NCBI RefSeq assembly: GCF_006335125.1
Contig: NZ_VDMO01000008.1
Location: 1-64,000, forward strand
Direction: 5' to 3'
Source of the DNA: Deinococcus radiopugnans ATCC 19172
GTDB lineage: Bacteria > Deinococcota > Deinococci > Deinococcales > Deinococcaceae
Length of the DNA: 64,000 bases
In this document: positions 54,335 through 64,000 of the stretch, piece by piece
How the letters are laid out: each line of letters begins with the position of its first letter
Position numbering within the stretch: position 1 is the stretch's first letter
The notes under the pieces: model-generated
What the model was told of the DNA's origin: nothing
Database searches by the model: none
The model's input: the letters and a program-made list of their open reading frames with translations, nothing else
Program-made: the position numbers and the translations under genes

Positions 54335-55546
54335 CTACCGCGTCCCGCTCACCGCGTCCTGCCCCCCAAGCTTCAGGACTTCCGCCGTCTCGCGGGCGAT
54401 CATCCATTCCTCGTTGGTGTTCACCACCAGGGCGGGAAGGCTGTCCGGGGTGCTGATGGGGCCGCCCTGACCGCGCACGGCTGCGGCATTGGCAGCCTCG
54501 TCCAGCCTGAAACCCAGGAAGGGCAGGCGGGCCAGCGTCGCCGCGCGCACCGTGGCGCTGTTCTCGCCGATGCCGCCGGTCAAGACCAGCCCGTCCACCC
54601 GGCCCAGGGCCACGGCCATCGCGGCGATGCCCTGCGCCAGCCGGTAGACGAAAATCTCCACGGCCAGCCGCGCGCCGTCATGCCCACGCGCCGCCGCTTC
54701 CTCCAGCTCGCGCATATCGTTGGTCAGGCCCGACAGGGCCAGCAGCCCACTCTCGCGGTTCAGGGCCGCCGTGATCTGGGTCAGGGTCAGGCCAGAAACG
54801 CGCGCCAGATAGTCGTGCAGGCCAGGGTCCACGTTGCCGCTGCGGGTGCCCATGACCAGCCCCTCCAGCGGGGTCAGGCCCATGCTGCTGTCCACGCTGC
54901 GCCCGCCCGCCACCGCCGTCACGCTACTGCCGTTGCCTAGATGGGCGGTGATCAGGTTTAGCTCGGCCAGCGGGCGGCCCAGCATTCGCGCGGCCTCGCC
55001 CGCCACGAACGAGTGGCTGATGCCGTGGAAGCCGTAGCGCCGGACGCCGTGCTGCGTGTACCACGCTTCCGGCACGGCGTAGCGGTACGCGACTTCGGGC
55101 AGGGTCTGGTGAAAGGCGGTGTCGAACACGGCCACCTGCGGCAGCCCCGGAAAGGCGGTCATGGCCGCCTCGATCCCGGCGATGTTGGCCGGGTTGTGCA
55201 GCGGCGCGAGGGCCACGCATTCGCGGATGGCCTCCAGCACCTCGGGGGTGATGGGGGCCGGGGCGCTGAAGCGGCTGCCGCCATGCACGACGCGGTGGCC
55301 CACCGCCCGCACGTCCTGACGCATGCCCAGCGCGTCCAGTTCGGCCAGCACCAGCCGCATGGCCTCGGCGTAGCTGCCGCCGTTCAGGGAGTGGGTCTGC
55401 CGCGCGCCGCCGGAGTCGATCCGCATGGACGCCGCTTCGGCGCCCAGCCGCTCGGCCAGCCCGGAGAGCCGCGTTTCGCCGGAGGCCGGGTCAATCACGG
55501 CGAATTTGAGGCTGCTGCTGCCGCTGTTGAGAACCAGAGTCCACAT
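54335..55546 (-). CDS. ackA: Acetate kinase
   Basis: A 403-residue ASKHA-fold kinase making acetyl phosphate from acetate and ATP or the reverse. The N-terminal NSGSSSLKF, the HRVVHGG, VFDTAFHQTLP, GFHGISH and HLGNGSS motifs, and GLVMGTRSGNVDPG are all present. Length is typical. It is upstream of pta and the two together link acetate, acetyl phosphate and acetyl-CoA, complementing malate synthase at 61.5 kb. No clear ribosome binding site is seen. Confidence 0.96.
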   Translation of the reverse strand: MWTLVLNSGSSSLKFAVIDPASGETRLSGLAERLGAEAASMRIDSGGARQTHSLNGGSYAEAMRLVLAELDALGMRQDVRAVGHRVVHGGSRFSAPAPITPEVLEAIRECVALAPLHNPANIAGIEAAMTAFPGLPQVAVFDTAFHQTLPEVAYRYAVPEAWYTQHGVRRYGFHGISHSFVAGEAARMLGRPLAELNLITAHLGNGSSVTAVAGGRSVDSSMGLTPLEGLVMGTRSGNVDPGLHDYLARVSGLTLTQITAALNRESGLLALSGLTNDMRELEEAAARGHDGARLAVEIFVYRLAQGIAAMAVALGRVDGLVLTGGIGENSATVRAATLARLPFLGFRLDEAANAAAVRGQGGPISTPDSLPALVVNTNEEWMIARETAEVLKLGGQDAVSGTR

Positions 55547-55644
55547 ATGCGGGCATTCTCTCAGACGGGGGGCGGCGGCACACGGGAGCCGCTAGGTTTT
55601 CTTCAGGCGGTGTGGAACTCCAGGGGCTGGCGCCAAGGCTTCTC

Positions 55645-56694
55645 CTACCTGCCCTTCAGGCAAGACTGCCGCTCGGCACTGGGCCGCCCCGCGCATTCGG
55701 CTGCCGCCTTGATGAAGGTGGGAAGATCCCCCCCGTGGCGCTCCAGCAGGGCCAGGAAATCCGGCACCAGCGTCGCGTAGGCGGCCACCGCACCCAGCGA
55801 GGCGTTGTTGGCCCCGCGCGCAAACCAGCCGTCGTAACCCGCGTAGCCGCCCCAGCTCGCCTTGAGGGCGGCGTAGCGGTCATTCAGGGTCTGGATGACC
55901 TGCGCCTTGCGGATCTGAACCTCGGCGGCCGGCAGGTTGCGGGCATACAGCGCTTCCAGCTCCCCGCGCGTCTGGAGCAGCAGTTTCTCGAAGCCTGCCG
56001 CCCGTTCCTGGGCCAGCCGATCCGCCTGGGCCAATTCGGGCGTGCCGTATTTTTTGAGCCAGCGCCGCATGCCCGCCTCCTCGATGGCCGTGGCGAAGGA
56101 CTCGTTGAAGATGGTGTCGTCCTTGACGTACAGCGCCGGGTGCGCCAGTTCGTGAATCACGGTGCGGATCAACCCTGCATCCCCTGAGTTCAGCATGGTG
56201 GACAGCACCGGGTCTTTCAGGTAGCCCAGCGTGCTGTAGGCGCTGACGCCGCCCACGCTCACGTCGTCCCCGGCCGCGCGGCGCGTGTCGGCGTAGGCCC
56301 GCGCATCGGCCTCGTGGAAGTAGCCCCGGTACGTCACACAGCCCGCGATGGGAAAGCAGGAGGTTCGCAGGTGGACGCTGTCGGGCGGCGCGGAAAACAC
56401 GTTCCAGACCACGGCGGGGCGGCCCACATCCACGTATTCCAGGAAGGAGCCGTGATCGGGCAGGCCCAGTTCGCCGGTAGCGAAGGCGCGCACCCGGCCC
56501 ACCAGCTCCAGCTTGCGGCGCACCTGCGCGCCGGTGGCGGGATCGGCCAGCACGTCCGCGATGGGCCGCGCCCGCCGAAGCAAGTCCAGCTGCCCGCCCG
56601 CCGCCTGCGCCAGATAGCGCACGTCCGAACAGGCCGAGAGTGCGGCCAGCGCCGCGACCCCGGCCAGCATCACGGCGACTCTAGCGGGGCGCAT
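55645..56694 (-). CDS. Predicted aminopeptidase lipoprotein (PF10023-like)
   Basis: A 349-residue exported protein with a lipobox LSAC (Cys22). The zinc-peptidase motif HELAH with a downstream Glu in FNESFATAIEE, and conserved CFPIAGCVTYRGYF and SVGGVSAYSTLGYLKDP, mark the putative aminopeptidase family PF10023. The two Cys in the CFPIAGC motif may form a disulfide. It should act in the envelope on peptides. It overlaps the epimerase gene upstream by 14 nt, so both are on one transcript. Confidence 0.88.
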   Translation of the reverse strand: MRPARVAVMLAGVAALAALSACSDVRYLAQAAGGQLDLLRRARPIADVLADPATGAQVRRKLELVGRVRAFATGELGLPDHGSFLEYVDVGRPAVVWNVFSAPPDSVHLRTSCFPIAGCVTYRGYFHEADARAYADTRRAAGDDVSVGGVSAYSTLGYLKDPVLSTMLNSGDAGLIRTVIHELAHPALYVKDDTIFNESFATAIEEAGMRRWLKKYGTPELAQADRLAQERAAGFEKLLLQTRGELEALYARNLPAAEVQIRKAQVIQTLNDRYAALKASWGGYAGYDGWFARGANNASLGAVAAYATLVPDFLALLERHGGDLPTFIKAAAECAGRPSAERQSCLKGR

Positions 56695-57628
56695 GGCCCA
56701 CCTCCCGAACCTCTTTCACCAGCGTGGTGATCGCTTCCGGCCAGGCTGGAAACTCGAATTCAAAGCCCGCCCGAAGCAGACGCTCCGGCACGGTAGAGCG
56801 GCTCTTGAGCAGCAGTTCAGCCTCGGAGTTCATCACAGCAGCCCCCAGACGAATCAACCCGGCGGTGGATGGAAGGCCCAGCGGCATGGCCCAGGCGTGG
56901 CGGTAGGCGCGCAGGAAATCGCGGTTGGGCAGCGGCTCCGGGGCGCAGACATTGACGGGGCCTTCCAGCCCAGCGCCAATCAGGAATTCAATGACGCGGC
57001 AAAAATCGCGCTCGTGAATCCAGGACACGTACTGCCCCCCTCCTGCCATCGGCCCGCCCAGACCCAGGCGCATCAGCGAGTCGGTGGTGGCCATCACGCC
57101 GTCTGCGCCGAGGCCGTAGACCATCGCGGTTCGCAGGGCCACGCGGCGGGTGTGCGGCAGGTCTTCCTCCATCAGGGCTGCCTCCCAGCGCCGGCCCACG
57201 TCCACGCTGAAACCGTGCCCGATCTCGCCCGCCGCCTCGGTCTGCGGGGTCTGGGCATCCCGGTAGAGGGTGCCGGTGCTGCTGTTCAGCCACACGGGCG
57301 GCGGAGTCTGAGCAGTCTGGATCGCCGTCCCCAGCGCCCGCGTGGTGTCCAGGCGCGAGGTGTAGATGTCCAGCATGTTCTGCGCGGTGTAGCGGCAATT
57401 CACGGTGCGGCCGGCCAGATTCAGCACGGCGGCGGCCCCGTCCACCTCACGGCTCCACTCACCCTGCCGCAACCCGTCCCAGCGCACCCAGCGCCCCGGC
57501 ATCGGCAAGGCGGCGGGAGAGCGCGACACCGTCACCACGTCCCAGCCCAGCGCCGAGAAATGCCGCGCCACCGCCCGTCCCAGAAAACCGGAGCCGCCCG
57601 CGAGGACCAGCCGTTGTGGGAAGGTCAT
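56681..57628 (-). CDS. TIGR01777-family NAD-dependent epimerase-like protein
   Basis: A 315-residue extended SDR with GGSGFLGRAV at the N-terminus. The TIGR01777 features include WDG, NLAGR, SSTGTLYRD (in place of YG) and GGGQYVSWIHERDFCRVIEFLI. The C-terminal DUF1731-like segment follows (LGAAVMNSEAELLLKSRSTVPERLLRAGF). Family function is not established; some members affect cell division or sugar nucleotides. ATG 57628 is preceded by a leaderless TAACAT. Confidence 0.87.
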   Translation of the reverse strand: MTFPQRLVLAGGSGFLGRAVARHFSALGWDVVTVSRSPAALPMPGRWVRWDGLRQGEWSREVDGAAAVLNLAGRTVNCRYTAQNMLDIYTSRLDTTRALGTAIQTAQTPPPVWLNSSTGTLYRDAQTPQTEAAGEIGHGFSVDVGRRWEAALMEEDLPHTRRVALRTAMVYGLGADGVMATTDSLMRLGLGGPMAGGGQYVSWIHERDFCRVIEFLIGAGLEGPVNVCAPEPLPNRDFLRAYRHAWAMPLGLPSTAGLIRLGAAVMNSEAELLLKSRSTVPERLLRAGFEFEFPAWPEAITTLVKEVREVGHAPR

Positions 57629-57640
57629 GCGGCCATGTTA
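57629..57640 (-). promoter_or_regulatory. Leaderless -10 element
   Basis: TAACAT (57640-57635) plus six bases precedes ATG 57628. Confidence 0.5.
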
Positions 57641-57846
57641 GCGGGCCGTACCAGAAGGGGAGCAGAGGCCACGCCCGGCAGGGGCGCGTCATCGGCGATG
57701 GCGCGTATGGCTGTGGCTAGCACGACAAAGGTGCCGAATACCTCGGGCCTGGGTCCCCCGGCCAACACCAAGAACGTGGACAGGCAGCCAGCGGAACTAT
57801 GGTTGGGTAATCGGGCCGTGAGCTGGTGTGCGACAGCCGCCCCAGT
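57641..57846. other. Intergenic stretch between cysK and the epimerase gene
   Basis: The cysK frame stays open for about 70 codons past the cysK stop, through a stretch reading FVVLATAIRAIADDAPLPG, and ends inside the next gene's start. No start or ribosome binding site is apparent, so a gene is not called. Confidence 0.3.
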
Positions 57847-58797
57847 TCAGAGCCGTTCGCGTGAATACGGTTTATAGCCCGGCGGCGTCCCGGTCTGGTC
57901 ACTGAACAGCGCCGTGGTCAGGTACCGCGCCCCGGTGTCGCAGGCAATCGTGGCAACGCGTTTGCCCTCGCCCAGCTCGCGGGCCACCTGTAAGGACGCC
58001 CAGGCATTGGCCCCGCTGCTCATGCCCACGAAAACGCCCTCTTCTCCAGCCAGCCGACGGGCCAGGGGGTAGGCGTCTTCCTCCCAGACCGTGATCACGC
58101 GGTCAATGATGCCCCGGTCCAGGTTGTCGGGAATGAAGCCCGGTCCCATGCCCTGAAAGCCGTGCTCGCCGCGTTCGCCGCCGCTCAGGACGTTGCTGCG
58201 CGCCGGTTCCACGGCAATCACCTGAATCTCGGGGTTCTGGGACTTGAGGTAACGCCCCACCCCGCTGATGGTGCCGCCCGTGCCGCTGCCGTACACGAAG
58301 GTGTCGATGCGTCCGCCCATCTGCTGCCACAGTTCCGGGCCGGTGGTGCGCTCGTGGACGGCGGGATTGGCCGGATTGGTGAACTGACCCATCACCACCG
58401 CCCCGGTCTCCTCGGCGATGCGCCCGGCTTCCTCGATGGCGGCCAGCATGCGGCGCGCGGGATCGGTCAGCACCAGTTCCGCGCCGTAGGCTTTCAGCGT
58501 GCGCTTGCGTTCCTCGGACATCTGGGCGGGCATGCACAGGATCAGTTTGTAGCCCTTGGCCGCCGCCACCTGCGCCAGCCCCACCCCGGTGTTGCCGCTG
58601 GTGGGTTCCACAATCGTGCCGCCGGGCTTCAGGCGGCCGCTGCGCTCGGCGTCCTCGATCAGGCCCAGCGCGGTGCGGTCCTTGATGCTGCCGCCGGGGT
58701 TCTGGCCCTCCAGTTTCACGAACACGTCTGCCATGCCGGGTTCTGTGACCCGTTGCAATTGCACCAGCGGCGTGTTGCCGATCAGCGTCTCAACCAT
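57847..58797 (-). CDS. cysK: Cysteine synthase (O-acetylserine sulfhydrylase)
   Basis: A 316-residue PLP enzyme forming cysteine from O-acetylserine and sulfide. PLP lysine is Lys39 in GGSIKDR. TSGNTG (about 66-71) binds the substrate carboxylate and GSGTGGT (about 170) binds the phosphate. Length and motifs fit CysK/CysM; distinguishing the two or a cystathionine beta-synthase-like role is not possible from sequence. ATG 58797 has a leaderless TATGCT seven bases upstream, which argues against the longer open frame. Confidence 0.93.
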   Translation of the reverse strand: MVETLIGNTPLVQLQRVTEPGMADVFVKLEGQNPGGSIKDRTALGLIEDAERSGRLKPGGTIVEPTSGNTGVGLAQVAAAKGYKLILCMPAQMSEERKRTLKAYGAELVLTDPARRMLAAIEEAGRIAEETGAVVMGQFTNPANPAVHERTTGPELWQQMGGRIDTFVYGSGTGGTISGVGRYLKSQNPEIQVIAVEPARSNVLSGGERGEHGFQGMGPGFIPDNLDRGIIDRVITVWEEDAYPLARRLAGEEGVFVGMSSGANAWASLQVARELGEGKRVATIACDTGARYLTTALFSDQTGTPPGYKPYSRERL

Positions 58798-58810
58798 GCC
58801 CGCCAGCATA
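58798..58810 (-). promoter_or_regulatory. Leaderless -10 element of cysK
   Basis: TATGCT (58810-58805) plus seven bases precedes ATG 58797. Confidence 0.55.
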
Positions 58811-58873
58811 GGCCCGGTCACGCCGACGCAGCAGGAGAAGACTCGCAAAGTTGACAAGCGGCCGATCCGACAG

Positions 58874-58906
58874 AAAACGCCGCCCCGTCACAGGGACGGG
58901 GCGGCG
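58874..58906 (-). terminator. Terminator of the PRC-barrel operon
   Basis: A perfect 12-bp stem (58878-58889 with 58895-58906) is followed on the minus strand by TTTT. Confidence 0.85.
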
Positions 58907-58936
58907 CTGGAAAGCAGGAGAAGGGGAAGGGTCAGC

Positions 58937-60802
58937 TCAGCCGTGCGTTTTGGGATCGGTGGACAGCCCAGTGGCGGGCGTGGTGTGTTCGCCCAACTCC
59001 GGCTGGCTGTCCAGCGCCCCCTTCCCGTGCTCGTCGGGACGGCTGTCCAGCGGGTTGATGTCCGGCGTTTCCGTGCTGACGCTGTCCAGCAGGATGTCCA
59101 GCACGTCACCTTGGGTGGCCAGTTCCACGGCCTTGTGGGTCACGATCTCGCCCAGGTTCAGGATGATGCTGTCGTCGGGGGCCAGGATCACGCGGTTGAC
59201 CGGGCGGCCCAGGGCGTCCTTGATGCGCTGCTCGTGCAGGGCCTGCTGCCGCTCGTCCAGGGCCGTTTCGGCGTCCTCGCGGCGCTCGCCGATCCAGCCT
59301 TTGGCACGGTCCCACAGGTTGCTGGCCCCGCTGGACACGTTCTCCAGCCCGTCAGCCAATGCGGCGCGGGTGTCGGTGCCGCCGGACTGGGCGGTCTGGA
59401 CCGGACGAACGCCGGTGGCCGCCAGCAACCGGTCCTCGACGCCCAGGTGCCGGGCACGTTCCACGATGGCCGCCGTCACGATCTGGCCCTGCGCGGCCAC
59501 CAGGCTGCCGCCGGGGCTGCGAACTTCCGTCTTGGCACGGCGGCCGATGGCGGCCTCGGGGCTGCTGGGGTCCACGGCCGCTTCTGTACTCCTGTTCTGC
59601 AGGCCACCCGAGAGTGCTGCAGCCGTCAGGGCGCCCAGCTTGCCGGTCTGCTCGGCGCGCTCGGCCTGATATTCGGTGATCACGCCGCCCTGGTACACGA
59701 TGGTCTCGCCCGCGTCGGTGGTCACGTCCTGGCTGGCGGTCTTCCCCACCACGTAGGCTTTCTGGCGCTCGGCCGTGGCGTCGCGCATGTCTTCGAAGCC
59801 GCCCTGCACCCGGTCGCGGGCGTCGCCGTAGGTCGCCACGATCACGCCGCCGGTGGCGTTGGTCGCCAGCGCCCCCAGCTTGCCGTCCCGCTCGGCCCGT
59901 TCGGCCTGCTCGGCGGTGATGATCTGGCCCTTGGTCACGATGGTGGAACCGTCCTCGGCGTGCAGGTCACTGCCCGCCGCTTTGCCGATCACGTATTCTT
60001 TCTGGCGCTCCCTGGACGCGTCGGCAATGTTGCCGTAGGCGTCCGAGATCGCCCCACCCGTCGCGGTGGTGGCGAGCGCCCCCAGCCGGCCGTGCTGCTC
60101 GGCCCGTTCGGCCTGCTCGGCGGTGATGGTCTCGCCCTTGGCCACGATCACGGTCCCGTCGTCCAGCGTCACGTCGCCGCCCGCCGTCTTGCCGATGGCG
60201 TACTCCTTCTGGCGCTCACGGGTGGCGTCGGCGATGTTCTCGTAGGCGCCCCGGATCGAGTCGCCCGCACTGCCGAAAGCCCCCCGCAGGCCGCCCGGTT
60301 CCTGCTCCTGCATGGCGCTCGCCACCGACACCGGCACGATGGCCGCGTGCTCCCCGATCTGCACGTTTTCCGGCGCAGGCACGAAGGTGCGCCCGTTGCT
60401 CAGGTCAGAGAACACGCCGCCGGTGGCCTCGTAACCCTCCACCCGGCCGGTCTTCTCGTCGAAATACACGTCGGCGATCTTGCCCAGGTCCTGTCCCTCG
60501 GTGGTCAGCAGGGTCATGCCGATCAGGCTGATCTTGCTGTCCAGCACGTCGGCCAGCCGGTCATCGTCACGGGTGGTGGTCACGTGCTCCGCCGAGTCGA
60601 TCATGATGGCGTCCTCGCCGATCGAACGGATCATCTCGAAGGGCACGACTTTGGCGGCGCGAAACCAGCCGCCCTCGTCCACCAGCAGGCCCAGCACCTC
60701 GTTGGCCTGATGATCGAAAATCAGATCGTGCACGCTGTCGATGCGCTGGCCCGAGTCGATGGCAACGATGTGCCGTCCCAGAATGTCTTTGCCTTTAATC
60801 AT
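58937..60802 (-). CDS. PRC-barrel protein with tandem repeats
   Basis: A 621-residue soluble protein. Two PRC-barrel-like domains lie at about 1-75 and 85-160 ([41 protein letters not shown]). Three clear modules follow at about 187-250, 256-319 and 337-400. Each reads as ERQKEYxIGKxA, then D-G-x-IVxxGxxIT, then QAERAExxGxLGALA. Two degenerate modules follow at about 418-465 and 528-570. The amphipathic helices between modules ([11 protein letters not shown]) and the absence of Cys suggest a structural or stress role. It is expressed with a tiny membrane protein. Confidence 0.82.
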   Translation of the reverse strand: MIKGKDILGRHIVAIDSGQRIDSVHDLIFDHQANEVLGLLVDEGGWFRAAKVVPFEMIRSIGEDAIMIDSAEHVTTTRDDDRLADVLDSKISLIGMTLLTTEGQDLGKIADVYFDEKTGRVEGYEATGGVFSDLSNGRTFVPAPENVQIGEHAAIVPVSVASAMQEQEPGGLRGAFGSAGDSIRGAYENIADATRERQKEYAIGKTAGGDVTLDDGTVIVAKGETITAEQAERAEQHGRLGALATTATGGAISDAYGNIADASRERQKEYVIGKAAGSDLHAEDGSTIVTKGQIITAEQAERAERDGKLGALATNATGGVIVATYGDARDRVQGGFEDMRDATAERQKAYVVGKTASQDVTTDAGETIVYQGGVITEYQAERAEQTGKLGALTAAALSGGLQNRSTEAAVDPSSPEAAIGRRAKTEVRSPGGSLVAAQGQIVTAAIVERARHLGVEDRLLAATGVRPVQTAQSGGTDTRAALADGLENVSSGASNLWDRAKGWIGERREDAETALDERQQALHEQRIKDALGRPVNRVILAPDDSIILNLGEIVTHKAVELATQGDVLDILLDSVSTETPDINPLDSRPDEHGKGALDSQPELGEHTTPATGLSTDPKTHG

Positions 60803-60856
60803 GGATTACGCTCCAGGAAGAGGTTGAAAACGAAGAAGAAGAGGCAACCAGGACCT

Positions 60857-60997
60857 TCAGATAAAGCCCAGATTGAGGATGCCCTGCGGTTTCAGGTACA
60901 GGAAATACGCCAGCAGGAAAATGACGATCAGGATCAGGAGGATCAGCAACCACGTGCCGCCACCGCTCCCACCGCGATTGCCTTTGAGTCGGGTCAT
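60857..60997 (-). CDS. Small single-pass membrane protein, 46 aa
   Basis: The product has a basic, Gly-rich N-terminus (TRLKGNRGGSGGG), one long hydrophobic helix (WLLILLILIVIFLLAYFLY) and a short tail. ATG 60997 has GGAGG four bases upstream and a TACACT -10 (61019-61014) with correct spacing. It precedes the PRC-barrel gene by 54 nt on the same strand and may anchor a complex. Confidence 0.7.
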   Translation of the reverse strand: MTRLKGNRGGSGGGTWLLILLILIVIFLLAYFLYLKPQGILNLGFI

Positions 60998-61312
60998 GTT
61001 GCCTCCATACCAGAGTGTATGGATGAACGGCGGGTCAGTGATGGCTGAAGCGCTCAGCTGCACTTGTCCTACTCTTGGGATGGTCTTTACAAAATTTAAT
61101 CTGTGGACACGGCACGACTTCCTGGTCCTTACCTACCGTCCGGGATGGAAAGGCATGGGTCCGGGCGGTTCATGCCAGCAGACCAGAATCTGCTGCGTCA
61201 CAGACCGCTCCGCCTTTGCGGCGCCCTCAGCCACGCAACGGTGCGGAACGGATGAGTGGCCCACCCGCAGCGCCGTTTAGACAGGACCTGTCCCTGCGCC
61301 GCAGACAGGGTG
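60998..61312. other. Intergenic region before malate synthase
   Basis: No gene is supported here. Apart from the -10 of the small membrane protein (61014-61019), only short hairpins such as GCAGA/TCTGC near 61180-61195 are visible. Confidence 0.4.
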
Positions 61313-61341
61313 TTCACATTTGCCATTAGTTTGCGTACAAT
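61313..61341 (+). promoter_or_regulatory. Promoter of the malate synthase gene
   Basis: TTCACA (61313-61318), a 17-bp spacer and TACAAT (61336-61341) give a good vegetative promoter. It predicts a 5' leader of about 125 nt. Confidence 0.7.
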
Positions 61342-61358
61342 GAAAATCAAGTTCATTG
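61338..61358 (+). promoter_or_regulatory. Candidate IclR-type operator at the malate synthase promoter
   Basis: CAATGAA (61338-61344) and TTCATTG (61352-61358) form a perfect inverted repeat with a 7-nt spacer. It overlaps the -10 and start site. The IclR-family gene downstream is the obvious candidate regulator. Confidence 0.6.
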
Positions 61359-61471
61359 CACGGAAGTTGAGTGCGGTCCAGAGCGTGCAGTGCCAAGGGT
61401 TCCCAGTCCAGACGGTTCAGGCCCCGCAGGCCAGGTCACTTCCCACCCTTTTTCCCGCCAAGGAGCACCCC

Positions 61472-63052
<1,581 letters not shown>

Positions 63053-63056
63053 CGCC

Positions 63057-63872
63057 ATGACCGACACCTCTCCCCCCAACACCCGCCAGAAGACGGGCCG
63101 CGCCCGCACCGGCGAGGCGGGCAGCGTCCGCACGCTGGAACGCGGCCTGACCGTGCTGACCTCGCTGGCCGAACTGGGTCAGGCGTCGCTGACGCAGGTG
63201 GCCAAGGCGGCAGGCCTGTCGGCCAGCACCACCTATCGCCTGCTGGAAACGCTGCGCCAGAGCGGCTTCGTGGAGTGGGAGGAGCGCAGCGGGCTGTTCA
63301 GCGTGGGGGTGCGGGCCTACCAGGTGGGCGCGGCCTTCGCCGGGCGCAACACCCTGATGGGCGCGGCCCAGACCGAGATGCAGGCGCTGGTCGACGATCT
63401 GGGCGAGACCGCCAACCTGGCCGTGCTGCGCGGGGGCGAGGCGGTGTACATCCATCAGGTGGAGGGCCGTCAGCTGGTGCGGATGTTCGCGCAACTGGGC
63501 GCGGGCACGCCGCTGAACTGTTCGGGCGTGGGCAAGGTGCTGCTGGCGTGGCACAGCGACGACGAGGTGGCCGGGCGTCTGGGCGAGCCGCCCTACCCGG
63601 CCTTCACGCCCAACTCGATCACGACGCTGGGCGCCTACCTGAAAGAACTTCAGAACGTGCGGACACAGGGCTACGCGCTGGACGACGAGGAACGCGAGAT
63701 CGGCGTGCGCTGCATGGCGACGCCGCTGCGCGACCACACCCGACAGGTGGTGGCCTCGCTCAGCGTGTCCGCGCCGACTTCCCGCTTCGACAAGTCGCAG
63801 GTGCCGGCGTTCTACGAGCGCATGAACGCGGCCTCGCGGGCCATCTCGGCGCGGCTGGGCTGGACGCCATAA
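63057..63872 (+). CDS. IclR-family transcriptional regulator
   Basis: A 271-residue regulator with an N-terminal winged helix (about residues 24-85, GLTVLTSLAELGQASLTQVAKAAGLSASTTYRLLETL) and a C-terminal effector domain (GTPLNCSGVGKVLLAW, DDEEREIGVRCMATPLRD). It lies 4 nt after malate synthase, which suggests it controls glyoxylate-cycle expression, as IclR does in enterobacteria. A basic N-terminal extension precedes the DNA-binding domain. Confidence 0.92.
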   Translation: MTDTSPPNTRQKTGRARTGEAGSVRTLERGLTVLTSLAELGQASLTQVAKAAGLSASTTYRLLETLRQSGFVEWEERSGLFSVGVRAYQVGAAFAGRNTLMGAAQTEMQALVDDLGETANLAVLRGGEAVYIHQVEGRQLVRMFAQLGAGTPLNCSGVGKVLLAWHSDDEVAGRLGEPPYPAFTPNSITTLGAYLKELQNVRTQGYALDDEEREIGVRCMATPLRDHTRQVVASLSVSAPTSRFDKSQVPAFYERMNAASRAISARLGWTP

Positions 63873-63885
63873 TTCACAGCCTGAA

Positions 63886-63916
63886 GGCGTCCATGTCGGT
63901 GTGGACGCCTCTTTTT
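63886..63916 (+). terminator. Terminator of the aceB-iclR operon
   Basis: GGCGTCC (63886-63892) pairs with GGACGCC (63903-63909), followed by TCTTTTT. Confidence 0.88.
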
Positions 63917-63960
63917 GCACACCGATAGATAGATGGCTAAGTAACTTCTGGAGGTTCACC

Positions 63961-64000
63961 ATGAGTCCATCCCCACTTCAACTCAGGCCCGACGCGCAGA
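63961..64000 (+). CDS. 5' end of a gene cut by the window edge
   Basis: ATG 63961 has GGAGG six bases upstream and begins MSPSPLQLRPDAQ. Too little is present to name it. A weak TTGCAC, a 17-bp spacer and TAAGTA precede it, with a short GATA direct repeat in the spacer. Confidence 0.55.
   Translation, partial: MSPSPLQLRPDAQ

Noticed and set aside
58556..61048. Long plus-strand open frame across the PRC-barrel gene
   Set aside because: The minus-strand PRC-barrel protein has clear domains, ribosome binding region and terminator. The plus frame is a shadow.

Overview
The window looks like a chromosomal segment of a Deinococcus species. It is GC-rich. It carries an outer-membrane protein built as SLH domain, coiled coil and beta-barrel, an RNA polymerase beta/beta' pair, and an M32 (Taq-type) carboxypeptidase. 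Many genes have a TANNNT -10 element only 5-9 nt before the start codon, the leaderless-mRNA arrangement described in Deinococcus. No phage, insertion sequence or CRISPR array was seen. Two copies of a structured dispersed repeat (5290-5426 and, inverted, 40870-41006) are the only mobile-looking DNA.

Layout. 0-5.3 kb: a semialdehyde dehydrogenase, a secreted phosphodiester-glycosidase-like protein, an alpha/alpha-toroid protein, a small hypothetical protein and an atypical acyl-CoA dehydrogenase. 5.5-14.0 kb: rpoB and rpoC on the minus strand, with a strong promoter, a leader of about 245 nt and a large inverted repeat between the two genes. 14.2-15.3 kb: a canonical acyl-CoA dehydrogenase. 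15.4-19.6 kb: a FadR-type regulator with a binding protein and two permeases of a peptide-type ABC importer, without ATPases, behind a recognisable FCD-GntR operator. 19.7-32.5 kb: a 12-gene minus-strand operon. It encodes a second, complete peptide-type importer, a GntR regulator, a creatininase-family amidohydrolase, a ketopantoate-reductase-like protein, two SDRs, an M20 dipeptidase and an M32 carboxypeptidase. Ten of its eleven junctions overlap or are 10 nt or shorter.

32.6-45 kb is mostly housekeeping: an S66 peptidase, recJ behind a LapA-domain gene, the SLH protein, enoyl-CoA hydratase with an HD hydrolase, greA, a group of prfA, Nudix and PP-loop ATPase genes preceded by an overlapping 31-codon ORF, homoserine dehydrogenase and a monooxygenase-like protein. 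45-49.7 kb holds a cluster of three uncharacterised genes (Roadblock/LC7-like protein, membrane protein, large helical protein) leading into tsaE. The first and third proteins share a homologous N-terminal domain. After tRNA-Arg(CCT) come a membrane nucleotide-sugar dehydratase, ackA-pta, a lipoprotein peptidase with a TIGR01777-type epimerase, a cysteine synthase, a repeat-rich PRC-barrel protein with a tiny membrane protein, and malate synthase with an IclR regulator.

Themes. Peptide or amide import and hydrolysis, fatty-acid and acetate use (acyl-CoA dehydrogenases, enoyl-CoA hydratase, ackA-pta, malate synthase) and envelope structure dominate. The best candidates for undescribed biology are the 12-gene import/catabolism operon, the Roadblock-like three-gene module and the structured repeat, whose two copies differ by compensatory changes in one stem.
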